A stretch of DNA of 46,641 nt from CAZFER01 sp964517495 (GTDB taxonomy: Bacteria; Hinthialibacterota; Hinthialibacteria; Hinthialibacterales; Hinthialibacteraceae). Location: assembly GCA_964517495.1 (NCBI GenBank), contig CAZFER010000053.1, forward strand, positions 1 through 46,641, in the 5' to 3' direction. The notes below the pieces were generated by a model that saw only the letters and a list, made by a program, of their open reading frames with translations, did not search any database and was not told the origin of the DNA. The position numbers and the translations under genes are program-made. Below are positions 35,131 to 43,732 of the stretch, in pieces. Numbering within the stretch: position 1 is the first letter of the stretch; each line of letters starts with the position of its first letter.

Positions 35131-35820
35131 ATGAACCCTTATCAAACATTCACAAACAAACCCTTCCCACGTAAACGTTCCATCATTGAACGTTGTGCGG
35201 AGTCTCTCGGCCTGAACCGCTTCTTTTTGCGTGAAGGAAAACGGCCTCATGTACGTGTCAATAAAGCTATCCTGCTTTCACCCGTGGAAGGCCGGTTGCA
35301 TGAAATAAGAACCTTGAATGCGCAACAGAAAATCAATGGAAAACAAGGTTGCTTAAGAAGCGAAAACTACACATTTGACCAGTTGATCTATAAAGAGGAT
35401 GATCGGCATGTTTTTGATGACGGCTATTACTTCAATTTCTATCTATCCCCTTTGAATTTACATTATGTCTTATTTCCCATCGACATGATTGTCCAAAAGC
35501 TAACCTATCATCCAGCTCGTTGCCGCCCAATATTGTTCATGAAATCAGGCGAAGTGAAAAATGAACGTCTGGTGATTGAAGGAACGGCAACTCATTTTGA
35601 CATCCCGATTATAGTGGTTTTGATCGGTTCATTTATGGTTAGCGGCATTGAATGCATCGCAGAAGAAGGAAAAGAATATCAGGCCGGAGAACTGCTGGGC
35701 GGATTCAAACTTGGCTCCACAGTCATGATACTCCTGCCGAAAGGTACGATTAAACCCACTATCGAAACAGGCTCACCCGTTCAACTGAGTGAACCTGTCG
35801 GCCTAATTAATAATATATAA
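35131..35820 (+). CDS. psd: Phosphatidylserine decarboxylase-like protein
   Basis: 229 residues, shorter than the classic ~290. The PSD core is clear: YYFNFYLSPLNLHYVLFP (with a His for catalysis near residue 111), GTATHFDIPIIVVLIGSFMV, and AGELLGGFKLGSTVMILLPK. The LGST sequence holds Ser196, the expected self-cleavage site giving the pyruvoyl group. The enzyme converts phosphatidylserine to phosphatidylethanolamine at the inner membrane; self-processing yields alpha and beta chains. The reduced N-terminus suggests a divergent subfamily. No clear Shine-Dalgarno site lies before the ATG. The gap after it is 420 bases. Confidence 0.78.
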   Translation: MNPYQTFTNKPFPRKRSIIERCAESLGLNRFFLREGKRPHVRVNKAILLSPVEGRLHEIRTLNAQQKINGKQGCLRSENYTFDQLIYKEDDRHVFDDGYYFNFYLSPLNLHYVLFPIDMIVQKLTYHPARCRPILFMKSGEVKNERLVIEGTATHFDIPIIVVLIGSFMVSGIECIAEEGKEYQAGELLGGFKLGSTVMILLPKGTIKPTIETGSPVQLSEPVGLINNI

Positions 35821-36053
35821 TATTTCGTAGACCCATCAATTCATACTTTTTCATAATAGTATTCTCCTTTTATATTAACAAACGTTTGTTTTTGAGAAGA
35901 AGAAATGTGTATATAGATTCCATGTCATTCCATTTGATCTTTGTTTTTTAAAATTGCATGTAAGGTAGGCATATCACCAAACTCAGTTGATGATACATAA
36001 AATAAATTATTTTCTGTTCTATCGGAAACTTTTGTATTTAGGGTATTTTATCC

Positions 36054-36184
36054 ATCAACGCACACATCTATTTAATTATGAATAAGATTCGATGGGTTAA
36101 ACAACGCAACCCATCCTACATGAACGCAACCCATCCTACTTGCTCATGTACTTATTCAGGGAGGGCGAGGCTCCCGCCGAGCCG
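36054..36184. repeat. Dispersed intergenic repeat, copy B, with REP palindrome inserted
   Basis: Module 1 (36054-36082) and module 2 (36159-36184) match the 28.7 kb copy. Between them lies an extra ~76 bases with a palindrome GATGGGTT (36091-36098)/AACCCATC (36108-36115) and a 17-bp direct repeat (36103-36119 and 36123-36139, period 20). The gap 35821-36240 otherwise has no gene I can support. Confidence 0.6.
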
Positions 36185-36240
36185 TTCTTGCTCGGGAGGA
36201 TGGACATTTAAAACCTCCATCCTCCCTCCTCTTGATTCTT

Positions 36241-37401
36241 CTAATTGATCTCCAATTCATCCTTGCTGGGCAATTCGGGAAAGGGAGCGTGTGGTTCTTG
36301 CTGATACCAATAGGCTACGGATGATATATCATCCTGTAGAGGAAGGTACCGGCCCCCTGATTGCCAACCAAGGGCTTGTATGGTTACCCTCAAATCCTCT
36401 TCAAACCGTATGGGATCGACGATATGCCAACGATAAAGGCCAAATCGTTGTTGAGACCGGTAGAGTCCATCCGGCTTGATGATTTGAGGCAGACCGGCAT
36501 AGGGTGTTGAATATTCCTGGTATTGGTTTGTCTCTTTATTGACAAAGCCATATGAACCGCAGAAGTAATCTTCAGCTCCCGTTCCACATATGGTGGGGAA
36601 TTCCGTATCGCCATCCATGTAGAATTTGATCTCACCTTCACCCCACCAGCCGTTGTTGTTGACTCCCCAGCACATATAGGTGCCAACGAAATGTCCCCAG
36701 CCTTTTACTCCATCCAGAATGGTGTAAACCTCTTTGTAGGGAAGGGGATTGGTGCGGCGGAATTGGGCGTGGAAATAGGCGGCGTCTTCGGGTACCTCAG
36801 TGAGCGTGTAATCGATTTGATAATACAGACGCATGTTTTTCTCATCAATGTTTTCCAAGGTGATTTTGCACTTTTTGCGGAACGGCATGGTCCAGTAGCA
36901 GTTAAAGGCACTACCGGGATTGACGCAGACCGCCAATGAATTGACTTGCGCATATTCTCCCCAGCCACAGGCAAAGAAATCGCCGATCGGGCATTCGACT
37001 GAAGGTTCTTCTTCACCATCCCAATACATTCGGAGGATGGAAAAGCGCCAGTTGCCGGTTGGTGTCAACCATATATGTTGAATGGCGCCCGGACCATCAA
37101 TTTCCGCCAGGGTGAACGTACTTTTCTTCGGAATATCAACCGATGGCGAAACTTTCCACCCTTGGCCCAGATCACGTGCCGCATTGGCGCCGGTTCCTTC
37201 CTTGGCCATTCCACCTTTACCCTTTTCACCCGTAAAGTTCTCTGGGCTGATGGAGCGAGTCTTGGCCTTGGATAAGCGGTGCAAATTCCCGAGGTGAAGG
37301 TTTAATCCATTAAATTCCGATCCATTAGCGAAACCCTCGAGAGCACAGAGGCCCACAAATGCGAATAAGGTGATCACTGTGATTATGCTTTTTCTACACA
37401 T
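36241..37401 (-). CDS. DUF2961 (glycoside hydrolase family 172-like) secreted protein
   Basis: 386 residues from ATG 37401, which has AAGGAG 10 bases upstream; the longer upstream frame is not used. The signal peptide cleaves near GFANGS. It is a typical full DUF2961: IDGPGAIQHIWLTPTG, LRMYWDGEEEPSVECPIGDF, FFACGWGEYAQVNS and GTGAEDYFCGSYGF. The last motif includes the Glu/Asp pair thought catalytic in GH172 enzymes, which act on fructofuranosyl or arabinofuranosyl sugars. The substrate here is unknown. It is a compact, single-domain relative of the lipoprotein at 15268-17262. It stands alone, with repeats on its 3' side. Confidence 0.85.
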   Translation of the reverse strand: MCRKSIITVITLFAFVGLCALEGFANGSEFNGLNLHLGNLHRLSKAKTRSISPENFTGEKGKGGMAKEGTGANAARDLGQGWKVSPSVDIPKKSTFTLAEIDGPGAIQHIWLTPTGNWRFSILRMYWDGEEEPSVECPIGDFFACGWGEYAQVNSLAVCVNPGSAFNCYWTMPFRKKCKITLENIDEKNMRLYYQIDYTLTEVPEDAAYFHAQFRRTNPLPYKEVYTILDGVKGWGHFVGTYMCWGVNNNGWWGEGEIKFYMDGDTEFPTICGTGAEDYFCGSYGFVNKETNQYQEYSTPYAGLPQIIKPDGLYRSQQRFGLYRWHIVDPIRFEEDLRVTIQALGWQSGGRYLPLQDDISSVAYWYQQEPHAPFPELPSKDELEIN

Positions 37402-37552
37402 ACCATCTTTCTCCTTTACACTTTTGGTTTGAATTAAGCTCATGTGGATGATTGGAAATCCGAATGAGCAAGGCATTGCCGTTATCAATGCGGCAATGCT
37501 GTGTCATTGCAACAGAAAAAGATGACGAATGTCAAGATGAACTCGTGATCTT

Positions 37553-38269
37553 TTATTCATCAAAGAGGGAAGGGGAATCATTGGATTCAATTTTCTCGAT
37601 CAGATTAGGATTATCATTTCGAGGTGAATTTACAAGAGTGGATACCGGATGCATGGAAAGGTCATCCGAAGGGAAGGGAAGAATCAACTTGGTGAGTTGG
37701 TCTTTATCTTGGTTCTTTGGATCAAGCCATTGGGTGTAATCCTTTTCGCTCAATATAACGGGCATACGGTGATGAAGTGGACTGAGCATCTCGTTGGCCT
37801 GAGTCGTTAAAATGGTGCAGGATTCGATGGTTTCATCTTCTCCTTCCCACTGTTCCCACAAGCCGGCAAAGGCAAAGGGCTGATCATTCTTCATTTTGAT
37901 AAAGAAGGGTTGTTTTCCCCCAGCTTCTTTTTTCCATTCATAAAAACCATCAGCGGGTATCAAACACCTGCGCTTTTTGGCCGCGGCTCGAAAGGCTGGT
38001 TTGGAGAACATTTCTTCTCCCCGGGCATTGATGGTTTTATTTCCGATTGATTTATCTTTAGCCCAAAAGGGGATCAATCCCCAGCGAAGAGGAGTCAGCA
38101 CAATTTCGCCTGATTCTTTATCCACCCGTGCGGCAGGAATTTCTTGGGACGGCGCAATGTTGTAACGGGGACCAAATAGATCATCGTCATCAGGGATAGT
38201 GAGTGAGTCAATTTTGAGCAGGCGCTTAATCGCTTCAATTTTTGAAAAGAATGTAAACCGTCCACACAT
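37553..38269 (-). CDS. yedK: SRAP-domain protein (YedK/HMCES family)
   Basis: 238 residues from ATG 38269, which places catalytic Cys at position 2 (MCGRFTFF), as required after Met removal. GGAAGG lies upstream. RYNIAPSQEIPAAR, RWGLIPFWAKD, TINARGEEMFSKPAF, RCLIPADGFYEWKK and LHHRMPVIL are the SRAP signature blocks, including the active-site Asn, Glu and His. The protein forms a thiazolidine crosslink with abasic sites in single-stranded DNA to protect them. It is a stand-alone gene. The C-terminal ~25 residues are acidic and not conserved. Confidence 0.93.
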   Translation of the reverse strand: MCGRFTFFSKIEAIKRLLKIDSLTIPDDDDLFGPRYNIAPSQEIPAARVDKESGEIVLTPLRWGLIPFWAKDKSIGNKTINARGEEMFSKPAFRAAAKKRRCLIPADGFYEWKKEAGGKQPFFIKMKNDQPFAFAGLWEQWEGEDETIESCTILTTQANEMLSPLHHRMPVILSEKDYTQWLDPKNQDKDQLTKLILPFPSDDLSMHPVSTLVNSPRNDNPNLIEKIESNDSPSLFDE

Positions 38270-38419
38270 TTTCTTTCCTTCCTCTTTGATCATGATAACC
38301 TCATTTATTATAGGTAAAACAGGGATTAGGGGCAATTTATACTTGATTATTCACGTTTTTGAGATATTGATTTATAAAGGATTTAGTACAAGAGACTCAC
38401 CCTTTGTTAAATTAAACGA

Positions 38420-40822
38420 ATGTATTTGCGAATAGCGCAATCAATTAGAATCATGTATTACACCTTCACAACAAATTCAACATTAATTAAGAAGAGTTTC
38501 ATCATTTTCATGATCACCTTTGTTGGATACGTTTGTATTGGTGAAACAAACGTTTATGCTCAAACTCCCCTGGAATCTCCTGCTTCTCCTTCACCGGCGT
38601 CATCTCCTGATGAGAATCAGTTGACAATCGAAACGATCATCAATGAGCGAAAGAATATTAAGGCGCAAATCGATGATCTCAAATCGACTCTGGAAGATTT
38701 AAAGACCCCCCATAAACAGCCCGAAGAAGAGGGTGTTGCACCACGATCTTCCATAGTAAAAGAATTGATTGACTTAAAAGAACAACAATTACAAACTTTT
38801 GAACGTATTGATCTTATTCTTAGCCGACAGAGCAATGCGCTTAAACAGGCGGAATCATTTATCGCCGATCGAAATCAATTGAAAGAACAGTTGGAACAGC
38901 TTCGAGTGGCTGGACTCTCAGAGAAACCAACCTTTTTGTTAATGGATAATCTGCGCAACGAACTCGAGGCAGAAGAAGAAAAATTATCCGGCATTGAAAG
39001 CAATATAAAAACAGCCCGGAATGCACTTGATCAGGCGAAAGCACAACTGGAAGAGAAAAATAATGCCCGAAACCTGGCTAAAGAAAAACTGGATAAAAAT
39101 TCAGAAGATACCACTGCTCTTGTTTTAACAGCTAAATGGAAACTCGCCCAATTAGAGAGCTAGGCAGCACGGGAAACAATGGTGTTGCGCGAGTTGGAAT
39201 TACAGAACCAGCGTTTGGCCAAAACTGTTTATGAAACCAAACTGGTATTGTTGCATGAGCGGCTTAAACGGGTTGAGGCTCAAGCTGTTTTTTTACAAAG
39301 TGATTTACAAGAACAAATCGACAAGCTGCACATTGAAAAAGTCCAGTTGGGAAATGAGAAACAAACGGCCCAAGTTACGGCGGAAGGGGCGGAGAAAGCG
39401 ATTGCCATTACCTTGGATAAACTGGCAAAAGCAGGTGATTCTGTAGCGATCAAAGAGGAAGTAAGAACACGCCAATTGGAACTGCGAACCGCCCAGGAGG
39501 ACATATCACTCATCAATGATCGAATAGGCCGCTTGCAAGAACAGGAATCCATTTGGCGCCGCCGTTATGATGTTTATAACCAAAACGCCACGATTGAACA
39601 ATTGCAAAATTGGCGAAAGGAAAGCCAACAACATTTAGAAAGTTTAAAATCTCAAGAACGCATTAGCACCGCCGAAATAAATACGTATCGCAAGGAAATT
39701 GTTACACTTGATGAAAAAACAGAGCGGTTTAAGGAAGATAAAGCCGTAACGGCTCAATTGGAAAAGCAGAGGGAATTATATATACAGCGAAACAGATCAA
39801 TTAACTATAATCTGACCAGTATTGAAACCACCCGGCGTTTGCATAATAAATTATTGGAAGAAATCAATCAACAAATTCAAACCTGGTCATTTGATGAGGT
39901 GCTGGAGTTTGTTGGAATTCAAATTGAAAGACTTTTAAGTACCGGTTGGAATTTTGGAAAAGAGGATGACTCGCATGCCTTTATAACAGTGCGCAAGATT
40001 TTAATTGCACTCTGCTATTTAATTGTGGGGGTCATGGTGGCCAGGTTCCTAAGCCGTAAATTGGTTCCAGTTTTTCTCAATCGAGTGGGAGGACATGAAG
40101 AAGCAACCGATGCGCTGCAAGCGTTAAGTTATTATTTTTTCCTGCTATTTGTGGCTTTGCTCACGCTTAAAGCCGTGAGTGTCCCGTTGACGGCGTTTAC
40201 CTTTTTAGGTGGTGCCCTGGCGATTGGGATTGGTTTCGGTTCACAAAACATTCTGAACAATTTCATTAGTGGCTTGATTTTGTTAATCGAGCGACCCATC
40301 CGAGTGGGGGATATCGTTGATGTAGAGGGTAACTTTGGTACAGTAAGCCGTATTGGAGCGCGTTGCACCCAAATATTAACATTTAGTAATATTGATTTGA
40401 TGGTTCCCAACAGCATGATGCTGGAAAACCGGGTAACCAACTGGACACTGAGTGACCGGGTCATTCGCCGGGAAGTCAACGTGGGGGTCGCGTATGGAAC
40501 TGAATTGCGAGAAGTATTTCGTATTCTGCGGAAAGCCATCGACGAGCATGGTTTGGTCCTTAGGAAACCAGAGCCATTTATCACGTTTGCCAATTTCGGG
40601 GATCATTCGCTTGAGTTTTATATACGCTATTTTGTAGAAGTGCGCGATCGCATCAATGCGTTGACAATCGATAGCGATATTCGCCATCGAATCTACAACT
40701 TGTTTGATGAAGCCGGTATTGTGATAGCTTTACCTCAGCGGGATGTGCATTTGGACACAACCCGCCCCTTGGATGTACGCATTCTTCAGCCGGATGAGCA
40801 AAGTGACGAATCATCCAGATAG
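38420..40822 (+). pseudogene. Large MscS-type mechanosensitive channel with in-frame TAG stop
   Basis: One 800-codon frame is split only by TAG at 39161-39163 (codon 248). Part one: signal peptide (ATG 38420 or 38453; cleavage near VYAQTP), then a long coiled-coil periplasmic region. Part two continues MVLRELELQNQRLAKTV, more coiled coil, then helices from ~40000 and the MscS pore block GGALAIGIGFGSQNILNNF followed by LLIERPIRVGDIV and the beta/alpha cytoplasmic domain. Just around the stop the sequence reads QLES-stop-AARET; a Gln (CAG) would fit. An ATG at 39179 could restart translation, leaving an intact pore without its N-terminal domain. Pseudogene, read-through, or sequencing error remain possible. 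Confidence 0.82.
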
Positions 40823-41149
40823 AGTGATTAACAAATATTTCATGGCCATTTGCGCTGGAATCATGACGATCCTGTGATCCTTCCCCAATGGAGAGATCAA
40901 GTTTTTTTCATTACAGCGAGGCCAGTTTTATAATAATTTTGTAATTTTAGTTTATCTCCAACTTGAATTTGTAGTCATTCTCTTTAGCGTTGCGGTCCTT
41001 TCTGGAGAATTTAGTATGCTTCATCGTTTTGTCTTCATTCGAGGCGCCCCGACTTTTTGATTCGGGGATGCCGGCGATTTATCCTACCTTGGTTATCTCA
41101 ACGCTTACGCGCTGATGAAGATAAATTTAATAGGCCTTGCTGTTCTTCG

Positions 41150-41359
41150 CTAAATGGTCCTCGATCCTCTCGAATCGAGAAGGGTATAATCCTTTTTAAA
41201 CGTATGCACCCGCATGATACTTTCGATCTCGATAGGTGGTGCAAGAAGTTGCTGCAAAAACTCTTCGCCTCGTAAGGGCGTGAAGGTAATGGGTGAGTTT
41301 GATGATGAAAAACCGAAACTTCCGCCGAAAGAAAAATGCCTGTTATTGTCATCCCTGAA
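41150..41359 (-). other. Possible decayed gene fragment in a 545-base gap
   Basis: The gap 40823-41367 has no convincing gene. On the minus strand an open stretch without start codon reads GGSFGFSSSNSPITFTPLR, then EEFLQQLLAPPIEIES and MRVHTFKKDYTLLDSRGS before TAG. It looks protein-like and lies just past the small gene ending at 41368, in another frame, so it may be its frameshifted tail or a separate remnant. I do not recognise a family. A small hairpin, CCCCGA/TCGGGG, lies at 41047-41067. Confidence 0.25.
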
Positions 41360-41367
41360 TCATCCTC

Positions 41368-41664
41368 TCACGCATGTTGAAATTCTGCATTTGCCTCAGT
41401 GTTAATTGATATCGGAGTGGTAATACCATCAACTTCCAGGAAGTATGGACTCTGTAGGAAAATCAACCGTACAAGTTTGGCCAGCAACTGTTCCTCATTG
41501 GATCGCTGTAAGGAGGCGGTACGGCTGTCGCGCATAAGCCCTCCGAACCCTGTTATAACCATAACGAGAGTTCCTGCCAAAATTGTATAAGATAATTTTC
41601 TCATTTTGACACTGTGGTTAGAGATAAAATATTTCTTGTTCATTGTACAGCGTTTACTATTCAA
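41368..41664 (-). CDS. Small membrane-anchored protein of unknown function
   Basis: 98 residues from a TTG start at 41664, chosen because GGAGG lies 7 bases upstream and the start overlaps the previous stop (TTGA). One hydrophobic helix lies at about residues 24-45 (LSYTILAGTLVMVITGF). The rest is periplasmic with no Cys and no known motif. An alternative start is ATG 41604, which gives a 78-residue protein beginning right before the helix. It is translationally coupled to the NapH-like gene, which suggests a shared role, perhaps as an accessory subunit. It may be the N-terminal part of a longer broken gene. Confidence 0.5.
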   Translation of the reverse strand: MNSKRCTMNKKYFISNHSVKMRKLSYTILAGTLVMVITGFGGLMRDSRTASLQRSNEEQLLAKLVRLIFLQSPYFLEVDGITTPISINTEANAEFQHA

Positions 41665-43013
41665 TTTTCTGCCTCCAGATCGGCTTCTGGAGTAATCACC
41701 GAGGAGTGTGTCGTGGCTTCTGATCTTACCTTTGTGACTTGAAGAGTAGTTTCGCGGTGCATCAGGTATAAAGCAGCAATGAATAGAAAGGTTCCAACAG
41801 AAAGAATCACCGGCATACCTACAATTGCTACAGGCGATGCGATCAATTTATCCGTGATACCTTGTGCAGTCTCCACCCCAGTAGGATCCTGTATGGCATA
41901 GGGAAGGTAGCCTCCCCAGGTGGCCAGTTTTTCAATTGCTTTGGTCATGTGGGCGGCCATGATGATCAAGGAAATGGGTAATGCCATAGATCGCCATGCT
42001 TGGATCAGGCTGGAATACCCTTTGATTGCCATTATAACGTATCCCAGAATGGTCCAGAGCAACAGAGGAAAAATAACAATCATCCAAAAACCTTTGAGCC
42101 ATCCATTCTCAGCACCAACCCCCATCAATTGTCCCACGAAAGAAGGCATCCAAAGAAACAATTCATTAACTTGGGGCCAAAAACCAGAAATCTCGTATGT
42201 TACAAATCCACTGACCATCATAATAAAGAGCGTCATTGGTAAATTCGCTTTTATGGGACGGCGATCGAGATTTGACCAGGGCATTCTCAACTGAAATTGC
42301 ATACGGTGTTGTTCTTGGTCACTTTGCACACAGTCAAGACACATCAGGCAGTCGTCACCTCGTGATTGATCCAGCCGCAATGGATTCAGCAGACTTTTGC
42401 AAGATCGAGTGATATTGATATCATGTTCTAAACCTGGTTTTGATGGTCGAACTCCTAGCATTCCACCACGGCCATAAACTTTCAACAACAAACCCACGGG
42501 ACACAAGGATGAACAGAAAGTCCGGTTCCGGAAGAAAAATCCCGTCATAAGCGCCAAGATCATCAATGTGAATAGATAGAGAGATGTATACATGGGAATC
42601 CGGTGAAGATGTATAGAGGCAATCAACATTTGCACAACGCCGTAAAAAAGCAAGATCAACCATCCCGCTTGCATCCATCGAGTAGCATTCTGTTGTGGAA
42701 TGCCTAAATTTCTTCCTGCCTTTTCGCTAAAACGACTTACAAGTTCCAATGGACAGATTGAACACCATATACGACCCAATAAAACAGCTGTAATGACCAT
42801 TGATGGCCACCACAAACCCCAGATCAGTAAATTGACAAGATTACTTTTGGCGTAGAGCTTATCACTAACACCCTCTGGTGTATAACGTCCCCACCCTAGT
42901 GCAATAATTCCTAAAAAAAGGAGGAGAAAGATGACCTGTATGATTTCAGGAAACCATTTCGAGAACACAATCTTTCTGATTGGGTTTAATTCTGATAATG
43001 CGATAGTTTTCAT
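41661..43013 (-). CDS. NapH/NosR-like polytopic membrane protein with Fe-S motifs
   Basis: 450 residues from ATG 43013, 4 bases after the preceding gene. About eight to ten hydrophobic helices. Two membrane-edge motifs of the NapH/NosR/RdxA family are present: WCSICPLELVSRF and FCSSLCPVGLL (CxxxCP). CLMCLDCVQ after CKSLLNPLRL is a partial ferredoxin-like cluster site. These proteins move electrons from quinol to periplasmic reductases or maturation factors. The reductase partner is not in this window. It forms an operon with the hemerythrin-like gene upstream and the small membrane gene downstream. Confidence 0.83.
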   Translation of the reverse strand: MKTIALSELNPIRKIVFSKWFPEIIQVIFLLLFLGIIALGWGRYTPEGVSDKLYAKSNLVNLLIWGLWWPSMVITAVLLGRIWCSICPLELVSRFSEKAGRNLGIPQQNATRWMQAGWLILLFYGVVQMLIASIHLHRIPMYTSLYLFTLMILALMTGFFFRNRTFCSSLCPVGLLLKVYGRGGMLGVRPSKPGLEHDINITRSCKSLLNPLRLDQSRGDDCLMCLDCVQSDQEQHRMQFQLRMPWSNLDRRPIKANLPMTLFIMMVSGFVTYEISGFWPQVNELFLWMPSFVGQLMGVGAENGWLKGFWMIVIFPLLLWTILGYVIMAIKGYSSLIQAWRSMALPISLIIMAAHMTKAIEKLATWGGYLPYAIQDPTGVETAQGITDKLIASPVAIVGMPVILSVGTFLFIAALYLMHRETTLQVTKVRSEATTHSSVITPEADLEAEN

Positions 43014-43017
43014 GTTG

Positions 43018-43545
43018 TTATACCTCTTTCTTTTGATGTAAATAATGCCAAATGAATTGCCAAGTAAGACCAATGAATAGTAATACCAAACCAATTAGCC
43101 AGATTTGCCATTCAACCCAGAATGCCAGAAATAGACATGAGATCATTCCTAGAATGGGTATACACACTGGAAACAATCGTTGCTTTTTTAATGTATTCAC
43201 CAGATCAACTAGCCTGTTGGCTTTTTGGAAACGAGGGAATAGATAGTCTTCTTCTAGTTTTTCGTGGTAATTCTCAATAAAAGTTCGTACGATTGAAGCA
43301 GAATCGTGCAAGACAGTTGGATTGAGATCTTCATTATTTTTTAGACGTTTTATGCTTTCTTCGTAAATTAGTAACACGCGACTAAGTACACCGTGTTCCC
43401 GCATTAAATCTTCCGCAGGTGAGACTTTTTCTTCATGCTCTGAGGCTTGTGTGATCTGGGGTCGATTGAAAAATACAAGCCCGCTCGTCGCAGCAATACT
43501 CTTTTGGATAAATAACCTTTTGGACTTATTTAAATTTTCATTCAT
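43018..43545 (-). CDS. Hemerythrin-like domain fused to a two-helix membrane tail
   Basis: 175 residues. A signal-like N-terminus (KRLFIQKSIAATSGLVFF, Tat-like but with Lys-Arg) is followed by a hemerythrin HHE-type segment, SPAEDLMREHGVLSRVLLIY to NYHEKLEEDYLFPRFQKA, with His and Glu ligands. In usual family members the bundle goes on after LVDLVNTLKKQ with QH...H ligands. Here it changes abruptly into two transmembrane helices (PILGMISCLFLAFWVEW and WLIGLVLLFIGLTWQFIW). The missing C-terminal half should remove some iron ligands. An internal deletion fusing two genes is likely; function (oxygen or redox sensing) is uncertain. It is the first gene of the operon with the NapH-like protein. 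Confidence 0.72.
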   Translation of the reverse strand: MNENLNKSKRLFIQKSIAATSGLVFFNRPQITQASEHEEKVSPAEDLMREHGVLSRVLLIYEESIKRLKNNEDLNPTVLHDSASIVRTFIENYHEKLEEDYLFPRFQKANRLVDLVNTLKKQRLFPVCIPILGMISCLFLAFWVEWQIWLIGLVLLFIGLTWQFIWHYLHQKKEV

Positions 43546-43732
43546 AACCTATCAACCTTTCTTGACTAAGTATTTTATATCTAGTAATGACTGTAGTTTG
43601 TAGCTAAAAAATCACAGTAAACGAAGATGAATGTTAATATGATAAAAAGGAATAATTACTGATGCATTACCTGAAAGTTACTATTTGGTAATGTTCAAAT
43701 GATGTAAAAATAGGATTAAGAAACGAGAAATG

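Noticed and set aside
36103..36139. CRISPR array suggested by two copies of a 17-bp unit
   Set aside because: Only two copies with a 3-base interval; it is part of a REP-like repeat and has no spacers.
38420..39163. A separate 247-residue coiled-coil gene before the MscS gene
   Set aside because: It is in the same frame as the channel gene and their sequence is continuous apart from one TAG; a single broken gene is the simpler reading.
41098..41352. An 84-residue minus-strand ORF starting MTITGIFLSAEV
   Set aside because: Residue composition (Ser/His/Arg-rich) and frame do not look coding, and another frame of the same region looks more protein-like.
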